Source: Symbiodinium natans
Taxonomy: Eukaryota; Sar; Dinophyceae; Suessiales; Symbiodiniaceae
Reading direction: 5' to 3'
NCBI GenBank assembly: GCA_905221605.1
Contig: CAJNDS010002266.1
Coordinates: 312,228-376,227, forward strand
Length of the DNA stretch: 64,000 nt
Numbering within the stretch: the first letter of the stretch is position 1; each line of letters begins with the position of its first letter. The notes under the pieces are model-generated. The model was not told where the DNA came from and made no database searches. It saw nothing but the letters and a program-made list of their open reading frames with translations. Below are positions 11,844 to 31,453 of the stretch, piece after piece. Both the position numbers and the translations under genes were made by a program.

Positions 11844-12692
11844 TGTATGCATACTCGCACAACCAGCTGATCATTGGAGGGAACGGGGGGGGGGGGGGTA
11901 TTGTTGTGGCTTTCTGGCCTTACCTTACTAAGCTGTGCATGGGACCTACATTCTTTACAGTGTTCGGGCTGTAGGGCATAGTTGCAGGATTTAGGACCCT
12001 GCGAGATTTAACCTGACTTATTGAGTTTCGCAGGGGGAGTCATCGGCTTGCCTGTGGGATAATCCCAAACCCTAAACCCTAAACCTAAACCCTAAAAATC
12101 ACCTGCCCTTCAACTCCACATCATAGGTCAGGCTCACAGCTCTGGCATGTCTTTAGACGATGCCGTCTGCCTGGCTGAGTTCGGACTCTCAGGACTGTGT
12201 GGGGCCTTGTATGATTTAATGAGTTGAGGTGTACGACATCGACATCTTTCTTGGCCCCCACAAGATGACTTTTGAAAATGGGTACCCTTTTCCTTTTCGG
12301 AAGTTCCGATTATAAAGCTTATACTACTTTGGGGCATGTCAGGGGACCCCCTCCCCACCCCCCCCCCCCCCCCCCCTACGCGGGGAAATGTTACACAGTC
12401 TGGAAAGCCTTCATGCTTGCAGCATACAAGTGATTGGGGCTTGTTGCTCTTGCACCGTCTTTCGCCGATCGTTTCGGGGGATAGGCTTCTATCCTGGCTG
12501 AAGTTGACGCCAAAACCTGATGCCACCGCTTCGTGGCAAATTTCTGAAGCCTAGACAAACTCTAGACCTCACAGTGCTTTCGCGACTACTCTATTGCCCA
12601 AACGGTGGTGAAGCTTACCCTCAGTCCTGAAACCTCACAATCCAGACCCTCAGCCGCGAAACCCGACAATTACAAGGACCGAACCCCGGAAC
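11844..12692. other. Unresolved coding-like island and repeats
   Basis: At 12138-12218 both strands are open and protein-like. Plus: a 26-codon frame beginning MSLDDAVCLAEFG. Minus: a tail ending SSKDMPEL before a stop, after a TACAAG acceptor. I could not choose. Also CCCTAAA at 12068-12098 and a run of about 18 C at 12358-12375. Confidence 0.4.
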
Positions 12693-12772
12693 CTGGATCT
12701 CGATATGCCAGAACGGAACAACCAGCACGTCCAGAATCGCCACAAGAAGGCGGTGGCAGCCAACAGCATCAC
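12693..12772 (-). CDS. Probable membrane-segment exon
   Basis: Minus strand: TACAAG acceptor, 26 codons with a hydrophobic aromatic stretch (VMLLAATAFLWRFWTCWLF), then CCAG|GTTCCG, a GT donor. Length and hydrophobicity fit a transmembrane helix. It lies downstream of model 1 on the same strand and could be a further exon of it, which would make the stop proposed at 13620 wrong. The plus strand is also open (LDLDMPERNN...). Confidence 0.45.
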
Positions 12773-13191
12773 CTTGTAAAGTGCCATGCATGATGCAAGA
12801 CGTGAGGTTCAGGTCTCATGGCTCTTCCGCACTGCTTACCACCGAGTCTATCCAGGCTGAGCAGGGCAAAACCTCGGAACCCAAGCGTCCCCAACCCCTC
12901 TATTGACCCGGCCGAAACCTCAAATCACCTCCTGCAAGTCAGGTCAGAACGACCACCGTGGCAGCCTGGAACCCCTTAAACCAGCCAAGCCCTCTACTAG
13001 ACTGCCGTTTAGAAGGTTCAGAGCAGAGACTTTGTCAATGTGGAAAATTCTCACCCTTCCATCCCCCCCCCCCTCAATATGTGTCATCCCCTGTGCCCCT
13101 CCCAGACACCACCTAAAAAAGATCTGAGGGATGGCAGTTGCATGGGGGTGAGGGGGGGTGGGGCCCGACGCAGACCATGATGCCCTGGTAT

Positions 13192-13229
13192 ACATATAAA
13201 TATACATATGTATGTATATATATATATAC

Positions 13230-13260
<31 letters not shown>

Positions 13261-13266
13261 TATATT
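13192..13266. repeat. (TA)n microsatellite
   Basis: About 75 bp of TA repeats with scattered TATG interruptions, directly left of an M1 element. Confidence 0.95.
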
Positions 13267-13280
13267 TGTTTTTTTTGACT

Positions 13281-13379
13281 TTGGATGCTCCCCCTTATAC
13301 GAACAGTCCTTATAGTAGGGTTCTGGTACACCCTATTCTGATCCCTGGTAAGGAGTCTTCGTCTAAGGGGAACATTCTG
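13281..13379. mobile_element. Short TIR element, family M1, copy 1
   Basis: Left end TTGGATGCTCCCCCTTATAC, right end complement of TCTAAGGGGAACATTCTGA, giving inverted termini around a core with GTCCTTATAGTAGGG. Same structure as seven other M1 copies. Confidence 0.85.
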
Positions 13380-13619
13380 ATGTAGAACCCGAAGCCCTAT
13401 CAACCTAAGAAATGCTGCCGGACTCCCGAGGCGCAAACCTGCAAGTTGCAAACCAAACGCCCCTGGACCCAGGGACCCAGAGGCGCACCAGGCTGCAATT
13501 CGGATTTATTTGGGCCTCGATGGGTTTCGGGTTTCGGGTTTAGGGTTAGGGTTTAGGGCTTAGGGTTTAGGGTATGCATGGACCCAGTGGGAGGGTGTTA
13601 GGGTTTGGGGATCCCGAAA

Positions 13620-22674
<9,055 letters not shown>

Positions 22675-22712
22675 CTGATGACGTTTTGGGGCTCTGGGAT
22701 GTTTAGGGAACG

Positions 22713-22793
22713 TTGGGATGTTACTAGCAATCCTTCATCGGGATTCCAAGAATTCCTACTAAGGAGTGTTAGGATAAAGGGGAACATCCCAAA
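22713..22793. mobile_element. Short TIR element, family M1, copy 3 (left end deleted)
   Basis: The right end ATAAAGGGGAACATCCCAA is intact. The left end reads TTGGGATGTTACTAGCAATCC, missing the CCCCCTTAT of the full terminus. Confidence 0.85.
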
Positions 22794-25521
22794 GTGTACA
22801 ACTCATGGCTTAGTTCTGGCACCCGCCACTGAGCTGTCCTGGAGAGAAGTGATTTCGGGGGACGTGCGAAGATCCCAAAAGCAGGGAATGAAAACCCCGA
22901 ACCCAAACCCCAAACCCCAAACGCTAAAACAGTCACATCTTGAACGCATAGTTTTGGGAGCAATGCGAACCCTATAAACCCTAAAACCACTAAGCCCTAA
23001 TGTTCTAAGTCATTTGGCAGCCCCAACAACGTTACGCCACTTTCGAAACTTATCAACCCGAAAGGGAACAGAACAGCTTCATTCGTGTACTTCGTGCTGC
23101 CGTCCTCTTTTTGATGTCCACGCTTGCTACGAAAAAGCAGGCTTCTGCATGGCAAATGCAGCCGTCCACCGCCCAGCACGGCCCAGTGGCCACATCACAA
23201 AAACTGAAACCCTTTGTGTGGTGTGGGCTCCTTCTTGCTTTGAGAAGCCCAGAAACGAAAAAACAAAAAGCAAAGGGGGGCATCGAAGGACCACCGAGCA
23301 AAGCTTGGATGCCCTGTACTGTTGCTCCGATGTTTCGACCCTAATCCCTAAACCCCAAACCCTAAACCCTAAACCCTGAACCTTATAAAACCCTAAACCC
23401 AAAACCCGAAAACCTAAACCCCAAACCCCAAACCCTATAAACCCTAAAAGCTCCGTGAGACCGACTCCTCCTCCCCCCCAACGGTCGACGGAAGAATCGG
23501 AAACCCGGAAACGATGCTCTGGCTTGCAGGACGCGGTTTTCTGCCTCCCCACCCTTCCCATCCCTTCCCCCTGCCCACCCCAACTTCTATGCACAACTTT
23601 TGACTCGCCCTGGTTTCTGATGCGCCCTGGTTTCTCATGAGGCCACGAACCCGACTTGCTGTTTCTGAGCCACGCTGGCTTCTGATCTGTAGCTTCTGAT
23701 TCGCAGGCTGGCTTTTTTTTCTGTCATTGACCCCGCCCAACCACGATTCTGGATTGTGCACTATGACTTGCAACTATTACTTCGGCCATCTGTTCCGCAC
23801 CCACAGAGCCACGCCATGCTGATCGCAGCTGAAGGCGCCACAGAAGCGAGCCCGTTATTCAGAACCAGGAGCAGCAGCACCTCTATGGGGTTTTCGGGTT
23901 TAGGGTTTCGGGGTTTAGGGTTTAGGGTTTGTGTCTGGCAAGGCCCAGGTAAGCACCCATAAGACAGGGACATGAAGACCGCCCAACCCTAAACCCAAAA
24001 CGCCCACTGCCATAAGACCAGGCGAAAGAGATGTTGGTTTTGGGCGTAGGGTTTAAGGCTTCGGCGATTAGGATTTTGGGGTATAAGCCGTAGCAACCCA
24101 CCGACACGCCCAAGAGCCCGAGCCGTGTGCTCTACACTCTACAAGAACCCGACGAAAGAAGCAAAGGCCTAGATCACCGGAATTAGGGTGTGACGCCCTG
24201 AAAAGCCCTCGGCTTCTTTTGTGCTCGCATCCTTGGATGTTGAATGCACGTGTTCAAGTTGCTTTGCAAGGCGTTGTAGGCCTACACTCTTCAACCTCAA
24301 TCCTACATGCCTTAGCCCAGCCTTCTAAACTCCCAAACCTAACCCGCTCCGCAACTTACATGGTGTCACCCTCATCCCTAACCCTAAACCCTCCACGACT
24401 TTCCAAGGGCGGGTGGCCTTGTGCCAGGCGTTGCCGTGCCAGCTATGGCTCCAGAACTGCCCAATGATTTTGCAAGGAGCGCTCTTCCTCGAGATGCTTC
24501 AGGGCACACCCTAAACCCTAAACCCTAAACCCTAAACCCTAAACCCTAAACCCTAAACCCTAAACCCTAAACCCTAAACCCTAAACCCGAAACGGGAGGA
24601 CCGTATTTTCCGGAGCTCCAGGAGATCCGTACCTCAGCCTCAACTCTGAAAACCGTCGACCACAAGTCTCCAAATGCCCCTCAAAATCCTAAACCGCCAA
24701 ATCCGAAACCCTAAAGAAGCCCTATACACCCTGGACAACCTAAAGCCTAACGGTTCTAACGACCCTAAACCCTATAAGGGGTTGCGGGCTAGTTGTTTCT
24801 ACTGTTTGTGTGCTAAGGGTTTAGGCTTTGTAGGGTGTGGGCCTTCCGGGTTTTAGGGTTCAGGGTTTTCAGCTGTTTCGTTTAGTTTTTTTTTTTTTTT
24901 TTTTTTGGGGGGGGGGGGGGGGTTGGGGTTTAGGGTTTCGGGCTTTGTGTTTTTGAGGGATTTATGGTTTAGGGTTTGCAAGACTTCCAGGTGTGTGTGG
25001 CAGGTGTTTCGTTTAGGGTCAAAAGTTAAGGCTTTTAGGGTTTAGGGTTTGTGTTGGGTTTTAGGATGTTTTGGGTCTTCTGGTCATCAGGTGTTTCTTT
25101 TAGGGTTTACGTAGGGCTTTCCGGGTTTAGGGTTTTAGGATTCAGGGCTTTTACGGGTTGGGATGCTTCGGGTCTTAGGGCTCGAGGTTTTCTGGGGTTT
25201 AAAGAATATAGGGTTCAGGGCATTCGGTCTCATGGGGCTCAGGGTTTTCAAGTGTTTTATTTAGGGTCTTGGGTTGTCAGGGTCTATGGTTGGGTTTTCA
25301 GGGAGGATTTTTGGCCGTTTCCTGTAGGGTCTAAGTTTTTCGGGTTTACACCCTAGAACCCCAAACGCCCTAAAACCCTACATCTTAAAACCTGAATTCC
25401 CCCCCCCCCCCCCCCCCCTCTCGGCCCCTCGTCATCCCCCTCCCCCGTGCCCCTCCCCCCGTCCGAAAGAAGTTCAGGGTTCATAGAGCCCTAAACAAAC
25501 TTTGGGCGCACTCCGAGACAC
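22794..25521. other. Repeat-rich gap, no firm exon
   Basis: Heptamers at 23340-23450, 23890-23930 and 24508-24592. Islands at 23010-23330, 24215-24300, 24415-24490 and 24595-24665 are open on both strands. The last two look coding (minus HLEEERSLQNHWAVLE or plus ALPCQLWLQNCPMILQG), but strand could not be chosen. A T-run then G-run lies at 24886-24921 and a C-run at 25400-25418. Confidence 0.5.
24508..24592 (+). repeat. CCCTAAA array
   Basis: Twelve near-perfect heptamers. Confidence 0.96.
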
Positions 25522-25570
25522 CCATATGCAGAGCCGCTACATCGGTCTTTGCGGAGGACCGCCCCGAGAC
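25522..25570 (-). CDS. Candidate exon upstream of model 1
   Basis: CGCAG acceptor; VSGRSSAKTDVAALHM; ends ATATGG|GTGTCT. Same strand as model 1, but no phase link is shown. Confidence 0.35.
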
Positions 25571-26117
25571 CTGCGGGTTCGGGTTTAAGGCCTTGATGGC
25601 TGTAGCGGCTTCAGGGTTTTCGGGCTTTTGTGGCGTTAGTCTGCCTTTGGTGGTTCTAGAGCTTTCGTGGTTTTAGGGTTTAGGGTTTCAGGTCGTTGAG
25701 CTCAAGGGCTCAAGTTTTTTTTTGGCTTTTGGTCAGGGAGGGGCCAGGGTTGGAGTTGAGCCTCGGAAGAGGCCTTCAACGCAAAAGAGTGGTCGACGAC
25801 TGCAGTAGTAGGCAAAAAAGCACCCAAGAGCTATATGGTGCCGTACACTCATCAATGAAGGTTGTATAGACACTACCTCATACGAGCATAAGTACATGGG
25901 GCTCTGAACTCGTGTTGCTTCAGTTGACGCATTCAAGTGGAGCCAGGGATCTCCTAGTATAGCTCTATATGTACAGGTCAGCTCATGTCAAGATACCCTG
26001 CACACCCCTAGAGCTTGTGTAGAGGGTGAGGAGCTCTAGGGCACAAGCGGCACAACCCCAAAAAGATCAGGGCTTGGGCCTCAGGGTTCGACCTCATGGG
26101 GCCAACTCCCAAGAGCA

Positions 26118-26216
26118 ACCCTATAGGGTTTAGGGTTTAGGGTTTAGGGTTCAGGGTTCAGGGTTTAGGGTTTAGGGTTTCGGGTAACCCGAAACCCTAA
26201 ACCCTAAACCCTAAGC
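26118..26216. repeat. Head-to-head telomere-type palindrome
   Basis: TTTAGGG units up to about 26183, then CCCGAAACCCTAAA units on the same strand. The join CGGGT-A-ACCCG is a perfect inverted repeat with a 1-bp spacer, and matching variant heptamers continue on both arms. This is the orientation expected when two telomere-type tracts are fused end to end. Confidence 0.93.
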
Positions 26217-26276
26217 CCTCCAACCCCCAAAGTTCTGCCACCTAATAGGGGGGGAGACCAAGAGTCGGTGCAAAAC

Positions 26277-26327
26277 GACAGCCGCGGATGTCGCGCGCAG
26301 GATCTCTGGGTGCAACAGCCGCATGTC
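26277..26327 (-). CDS. Candidate exon upstream of model 1
   Basis: GATCAG acceptor; DMRLLHPEILRATSAAV; ends GTC|GTTTTG. Amphipathic-helix-like, phase 0 both sides, compatible with the exon at 27086-27115. Confidence 0.45.
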
Positions 26328-26465
26328 CTGATCAGAAGCCCTAAAGCCCCTATAACCCCTACACTCCAACCCTCAAGCCCAAACCCTCAACCCCAAACCC
26401 CAAAAAAACCCTAAAGCTGACACCTGAAACCCTAAAACCCTAATTCTTTGCTCGGTTTTCATGAT

Positions 26466-26520
26466 CTCTTTCTCAGATTTGCTTGTGTACCGGAAGTTCC
26501 GGCGCCCAGACGAAGCCTAA
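26466..26520. other. Exon-like island, strand unresolved
   Basis: Plus: TTTCTCAG acceptor, then LLVYRKFRRPDEA and a stop. Minus: an open stretch with NFRYTSKSEKEIMKTE after TTTAG. Both have plausible splice signals. Confidence 0.35.
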
Positions 26521-27085
26521 ACCCTGAACCCTAAAACCCTACACCTTAACCCTAAACCCAGACACTAGGTTTTAGGGGGGGGGGGGGGGCTGATCCATAT
26601 CAGAGCATGTAGCTGCAAGCAGCGTTCCTCATACGTAAGACTAGCAAACACCAACAAATTTGCAGTAGCTGATCACTATAAATAGCGCATCACTAAACCC
26701 TAAACCCCAAACCCTCGCTAAGTAAAAGCTCAAACCCCTAAATCCTAAACCTTAAATGTCATGGCGGTTCGGTTGTCTTTGCCGGCAAAAATGAGGTGAG
26801 AGAACGACCAAGAGCTCCCGTTTAGGGCTTATGGGGCTTTAGGGTTTAGGGTTTAGGGTTTGCTTTGGGCTCATAGGGTTGCTAGGGTTTGTTTGCTTCA
26901 TACGGGGGGTGTTTACTCGGGTTATAGGGTTCAAGGAGGCCTGAGGGAAGCTCAGGAGCTGATCCCTGAATTCTGAACCTGTTCACCCTACGAAGCATGG
27001 CTCCCCCAAAATCCTTGGGCCCTAGTCAAGCCAGCACAGGACCAAGACACGGTGACAATGCCGGCAACCATGCTTGCCGAGCTAC

Positions 27086-27115
27086 CTCAGGATCGAGGAT
27101 GTTGGGAACAGACAT
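27086..27115 (-). CDS. Candidate short exon MSVPNILDPE
   Basis: A 10-codon stretch starting with ATG and ending GAG|GTAGCT. It could be an initiator exon or an internal one after CGGAG|TTTAAC. Phase 0 fits the exon at 26277-26327. The plus strand has a rival 48-codon frame (MAPPKSLGPSQ...). Confidence 0.35.
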
Positions 27116-27333
27116 GTTAAACTCCGCCCGCCCGAAGGCTTAAATTAAACGCGGAGCAACCATGGTGTCGGACAGAACAAATGCTTAGACTCAGGCCACC
27201 TAGGCAGAACCGCGCGCAAGCAAAACCAAGAGCACCCGCCAACCCTCGCTCTCAAGCCACCTGAGTAGTTCTCCAGTTCTCTGAGCCCCTTTTGACAGGA
27301 CTGCGGCATACATACCCCCCAAACCCTGCAAAC

Positions 27334-27455
27334 CCCCCAAACCCTAAACCCTAAACCCGAAACCCTAAACCCTAAACCCTAAACCCTAAACCCTAAACTC
27401 TGAACCCTAAACCCTAAACCCTAAACCCTAAACCATAAACCCTAAACCCTAAACC
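27334..27455 (+). repeat. CCCTAAA array
   Basis: About 16 heptamers with few variants. Confidence 0.95.
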
Positions 27456-27812
27456 CCCCAAACCCCCACAAAATCCCCTAAATGCCTCGTGCTAGGCCCA
27501 TGCTCGAGCTGTGAGGCTCACGGTCAAGTGCCGAGATGGAGGCATTCTCCAGTTCAGGGCTTCAAAGTGTGTACGGTTCAGGGTTTCGGGTTTAGGGTTT
27601 CGGGTTAGGGTTTCGGGTTTAGGGTTTCGGGTTTAGGGTTGCTTCCCAGTGTTTGCGCCCAGGGTTTTCGGGCTTTTGGAGTTTGAGGGCTTCTAGGGTG
27701 CTTGGGGCTTTTGGGGTTTTAGGGTTTTGGGGGGGGTTTAGGATGTAGGGTCTCAGGGTTGAGCGTTTTGGGGCTTTTAGTGCTTAGGGCGAAGATATGT
27801 TGGGGGCTCGGC

Positions 27813-27896
27813 GTCTGCTGGCATATCAGCCGAGTCTCCTTGATATTCCGCGGAGGCGTAGGATTTGAAGCTGCGTTTGCTCTCGAGGTCCATATC
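27813..27896 (-). CDS. Probable exon, acidic/disordered segment
   Basis: GTGGAG acceptor; DMDLESKRSFKSYASAEYQG then DSADMPAD; ends GAC|GCCGAG (GC donor). 28 codons, phase 0. Could be near the N-terminus of model 1 or of a separate gene on the same strand. Confidence 0.5.
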
Positions 27897-28135
27897 CTCC
27901 ACGGACAAACTCCCGAAACCACAAACCCGATATCCCTAAACCCTAAACCTTAAACCACAAACCCTACATCCGTGAACCCTCTAACCTCCAAACACTGAAC
28001 CCGAAAGATTCACAAAAACAATGGCTGGAGCCTTCCAATGGCTGGAGCCTTCCCTCCTTTCCATCTACAAGACCCGTGGGACCTGTCACGATGTATGAGT
28101 TTAAACGCTACAGGTGAGCCACTCAGTCGAGAATC

Positions 28136-28253
28136 GCCCTAAACCCTAAACCCTAAACCCTGAACCCTAAACCCTAAACCCTAAACCCTTTAAACCCTGA
28201 AACCTAACCCCTAAACCCTAAACCCTAAACCCTAAACCCCAAACCCTAAACCT
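28136..28253 (+). repeat. CCCTAAA array
   Basis: About 15 heptamers including one CCCTTTAAA slip. Confidence 0.94.
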
Positions 28254-28302
28254 TCGACTGGGGCAGCCAAGGCTTGTTGGCTGACATTTTGGGGGGTGCG
28301 GG

Positions 28303-28403
28303 TTGGGATGTTCACCCTTATGCTCACAGTCCCTACTAGGGATTCTGGTATTTCCTATGAGAATCCCTATTAAGGAATGTTCGTACAATGGAGAGCATCC
28401 CAA
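28303..28403. mobile_element. Short TIR element, family M1, copy 4
   Basis: Left TTGGGATGTTCACCCTTATG, right complement of TACAATGGAGAGCATCCCAA. Confidence 0.88.
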
Positions 28404-28637
28404 GGTGCGGGTTTCTGGGCTTTAGGGCTTGACATTTGGTTTCCTTCAATGTACCATCTAGGCGGCATGGGCTTTTCGGTGTAATGTGAACCTGTCTGTG
28501 CAACAACATAGTGTGTGGCAGAGAACTGTTGATGCACAATGCGACGAGGTTGTTCATGACGAAGAAGCTCACGGAACCCATCGGATTTTGGAAAATAACC
28601 AGGAAGCAAACAGTCTAACAATGGCGCGGATCCCTGT

Positions 28638-29273
28638 TCATCGTTGTCTTTTATTATGCTGGCTCATCGTCAACTTAAGCCAGTTTATATTCACTGTGTG
28701 AGAAGAAGAAAGCAAAGAAGAAGAGGAGGCAACGAAATGCAAAACGAGAGAGAGAGAGAGAGCGATCGAGATACAATAAATGCAAGAGACCGATGATAAA
28801 TCTGAGCAGGGCAGCAGGGCGAACCCCGTGATCGTTTTGCATCTACCGACATCAATCTTTTCAGAAGCTCTGCACATTGTTGTCAGAGTATAGATATCTG
28901 TGCCTTGCGCGAGTGCAATGTACAGTCTGCTCGTCGTGCGTCGGGTCTGCAGTGTCTCTGTTTGCAGAGTCGAGCTCATCGAAATAACAGATTGACTCTG
29001 TGCCTTAAGCTGGTGAATTGGCCTCAGCCTGCCGTGTCGATCAAAAAAGGGCTGACTCACGCCAAGATGAATCTTGTCATAAGCCTCGTAGATTTCAAGT
29101 TCATAACGCAATTGTTCATACCGTAAGCAAAAGCATTCGTACATGGCAAGGCTTGTAACGTAGCAGGATGCTTTGCAGCTTTGCATGTCTGTAGAGAGGG
29201 GAGCTGCTACATTAAAGTGCCATGTATGAGTTGCCATGTCGAGCAAAACACCGAAAGCAACGCCGCGCCACAT
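28638..29273 (-). CDS. Unassigned ORF, 211 codons
   Basis: The longest non-repetitive frame in the window. The N-terminal half is mixed (motif YECFCLRYEQLRYELEIYEAY). The C-terminal part has a hydrophobic serine/leucine stretch (ISIALSLSLVLHFVASSSS) partly produced by the GA-repeat. Codon use is not G/C-biased like the firm exons. It may be a chance ORF in AT-richer DNA or an unspliced foreign gene. Confidence 0.25.
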   Translation of the reverse strand: MWRGVAFGVLLDMATHTWHFNVAAPLSTDMQSCKASCYVTSLAMYECFCLRYEQLRYELEIYEAYDKIHLGVSQPFFDRHGRLRPIHQLKAQSQSVISMSSTLQTETLQTRRTTSRLYIALAQGTDIYTLTTMCRASEKIDVGRCKTITGFALLPCSDLSSVSCIYCISIALSLSLVLHFVASSSSLLSSSHTVNINWLKLTMSQHNKRQR

Positions 29274-29747
29274 TCAAAAAACAATGAGCTCATAAAGCAA
29301 CAGGCCTCTCGTTTATCGATACTGCAGGCTACTGAATCAACATACTGAGGCCATACGAACTAAGCTACTTAGCCAGGTGAAAACGATGAGCCAACATTAG
29401 AGTGCCACTTTGTTGCCGAGAGTTTGGGTGAGTGCTGAGCCCAGACCAAGCACCAACTCCCCCGTAACGAAGTGGCGCTCTTCTGTTGGAAAGAATCAAA
29501 CGAGCTTGGCTGAGTTAGGCCGAAAGCCTACGAGAGACCCTGTTTGAAGAGCCTTCCGAACTAAATTGGCCTGCGAGAAAACAGAGGAAAGTAGCAAATT
29601 CATTACATTTACAAATAATCTCGCTTAGTCGGCTAGCTCATTCCTGATGACGTGTGAATGCAACGAACAACCACAAAAGCCCGGGTAAACAACAAGGGCT
29701 TGTGGCTTGTTTGCAGCAATTCTTCAGGATTAACGCACGGCATAGCT

Positions 29748-30047
29748 TTAATTTCGCGGCTCGCGAGAATAAGAATACAAGGGAAAGGGTAGACATATCC
29801 CAATACAAATAGTAATGACCTGAATCAGAATCCTAGTGTTCAAAAAACAACGCAGGAATGGCAACAAAACTACACTAAGCACAATAAAAACGGCCCTGAC
29901 CCCGTGTAACACAGCTTGCAAGGCAAAGGCAAAGAACATCACAACCAGAAAACGGGAACAGAGCGAACAGCAGCACTGTAGGGTTTTGGCTGTTTCCATG
30001 TTGTTATCACACGGGTGAAATAAGAAAGAAAGGCGCCCGTGAACCAA
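29748..30047 (-). CDS. Unassigned ORF, 99 codons, hydrophobic
   Basis: Two hydrophobic stretches (FLVVMFFAFALQAVLHGV and ILIQVITICIGICLPF) would make two membrane helices. No splice signals or known motif; same caveats as the neighbouring ORF. Confidence 0.25.
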   Translation of the reverse strand: MVHGRLSFLFHPCDNNMETAKTLQCCCSLCSRFLVVMFFAFALQAVLHGVRAVFIVLSVVLLPFLRCFLNTRILIQVITICIGICLPFPLYSYSREPRN

Positions 30048-30170
30048 AAGAATCCCCGAGCCCCCCCACCCCTCCTACCCACCCTAAACCTTAAACACCA
30101 AACCCCCAAACCCTACACCCCAGTTGGGGGAGTTTAGAACAGGAATTTAAACCTTGTTTCATATGGGGTG

Positions 30171-30360
30171 TCGGGTAGTGTTTTTTCAGGGATTCCCTAC
30201 ACCCTAAACCCTAAACCCTACACCCTACACCCTAAACCCTAAACCCTAAATCCCTAACCTAAGCCCTAGCCTAAACCCTAAGCCCTAAGCCCTAAGCCCT
30301 AAGCCCTAAGCCCTAAGCCCTAAGCCCTAAGCCCTAAGCCCTAAGCCCTAAACTCTAAAC
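30171..30360 (+). repeat. CCCTAAA array with homogeneous CCCTAAG sub-array
   Basis: At 30262-30350 about 12 identical CCCTAAG units replace the standard heptamer, bounded by ordinary CCCTAAA units. Confidence 0.95.
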
Positions 30361-30481
30361 CTTCGGGCTTCGGCTCTGACTGAAGACAAGGCACTTGTGC
30401 TGAAGACTCATCCTTGTTGGGCAAGTGGCCGTCAGTCGCCTGACCTCCATCGCTGGCATCGCTTGCAGCGCGCATTGCCAT
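30361..30481 (-). CDS. Probable N-terminal or internal exon
   Basis: Opens at an ATG (30481) directly against a CCCTAAA array: MAMRAASDASDGGQATDG, then HLPNKDESSAQVPCLQSEPK; ends GAAG|GTTTAGAG, so the intron begins in heptamer-type sequence. Low-complexity acidic/polar, as in N-terminal tails. If the ATG is the start, the 5' flank is a pure repeat array. Alternatively a CTGCAAG acceptor lies just inside. Confidence 0.5.
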
Positions 30482-30483
30482 GG

Positions 30484-30546
30484 CAGGTTTAGGGTTTAGG
30501 GTTTAGGGTTTAGGGTTTAGGGTTTAGGGTTTAGGGTTTAGGGTTT
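30484..30546 (+). repeat. TTTAGGG array abutting a candidate start codon
   Basis: Nine perfect heptamers immediately upstream (minus sense) of the ATG at 30481. Confidence 0.96.
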
Positions 30547-31453
30547 CGTGTTCAAGTAGGCTTTCCGGGCCGGCCGCGAGGGGAAATAGGACCCACAAGA
30601 CTAGTCGGCTGGTGGGGTTGCGGACTCTCCCAAGTCTGAGCAAAAAAAGAGCGGAAGATCAGGTCTCCTTGAATCACTACCCAGTTGAGCTGGTACTAAA
30701 CCCTAAACCCTAAACCCTAAACCCGAAAATCTGCCCTGAAGCCCTGAAAGCCCTTCTAAGCGCCTTAAGGCACCAAATGTACCAGAACTGCCCGTGACTT
30801 CCGGAGGCGCGGCTTGCTAAGAGCCCCTTCGATGCTTGACCGGCAGATTTGGAGGCTACAGAAGTGGAGCTTTGTGGAGGATTGGGGGTTTAGGGGGGTT
30901 TAGGGGGGGTTTAGGGGGCTGTAGGACCCTAGAATGATTTTTTGTGAACTCTTTGGGTTGCTTGGCTGCTTGTTCTCGTGTGTGCATGTGGGGGCATGGT
31001 TTTATAGGGCTTTAGAATGATGCAGGTCAAAGCACAAGCTTAGGGTTTTTTGTGTTTCAGGATTCAGGGCGTAGGTATTTAGGGAACCGGGGCCCAGGTT
31101 CACAGCACTGCGCAACAAGACGGACCCACCCTCGACTCCACCCGTCTGGGCTGCGTTCCGTCGCCCTGGGACAAGGGCTGCGCATGGCTAGGCTAGCCAC
31201 TGAGGCGGGAGATCTGGGTTTAGGGATTGAACGGACCTCAGCAGCGGATTGGGGGATCGGGCCTGGATGTGTCGGGTTTATGGAGGTTTTAGCACGTAGG
31301 GAGCAAGCCACACATGAACAGTCGGGCCTCATCGTCATCCAGATCGATGACAATGGGCTTTGCCTCGTCAAGCAGAGCTCCAGAAGCCTTTGCACCCTAA
31401 ACCCTAAACCACCCTCAGAAACGATTGCTACAGCAACTGACCTCAGGCTATAG
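30547..31453. other. Several exon-like islands, strands unresolved
   Basis: At 30560-30680, minus has a TTTTTTTGCTCAG acceptor before WESPQPHQPTSLVGP. At 30765-30870 two minus frames and one plus frame (RDFRRRGLLRAPSML) all look coding. At 31298-31395, minus gives LLDEAKPIVIDLDDDEARL with a GC donor. At 31090-31200 both strands are open. Coding is likely here, but the model is not resolvable by eye. Confidence 0.45.

Larger units (their letters stand above)
28404..30060. other. Heptamer-free block, no assigned gene
   Basis: About 1.65 kb without telomere-type repeats, more AT-rich and with short homopolymers, unlike the flanks. It sits between minus-strand exon candidates (27.9 kb and 30.4 kb). 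It may be a long intron, untranslated or promoter sequence, or inserted DNA. It holds a GAGA run at 28747-28762 and two ORFs. Confidence 0.6.
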
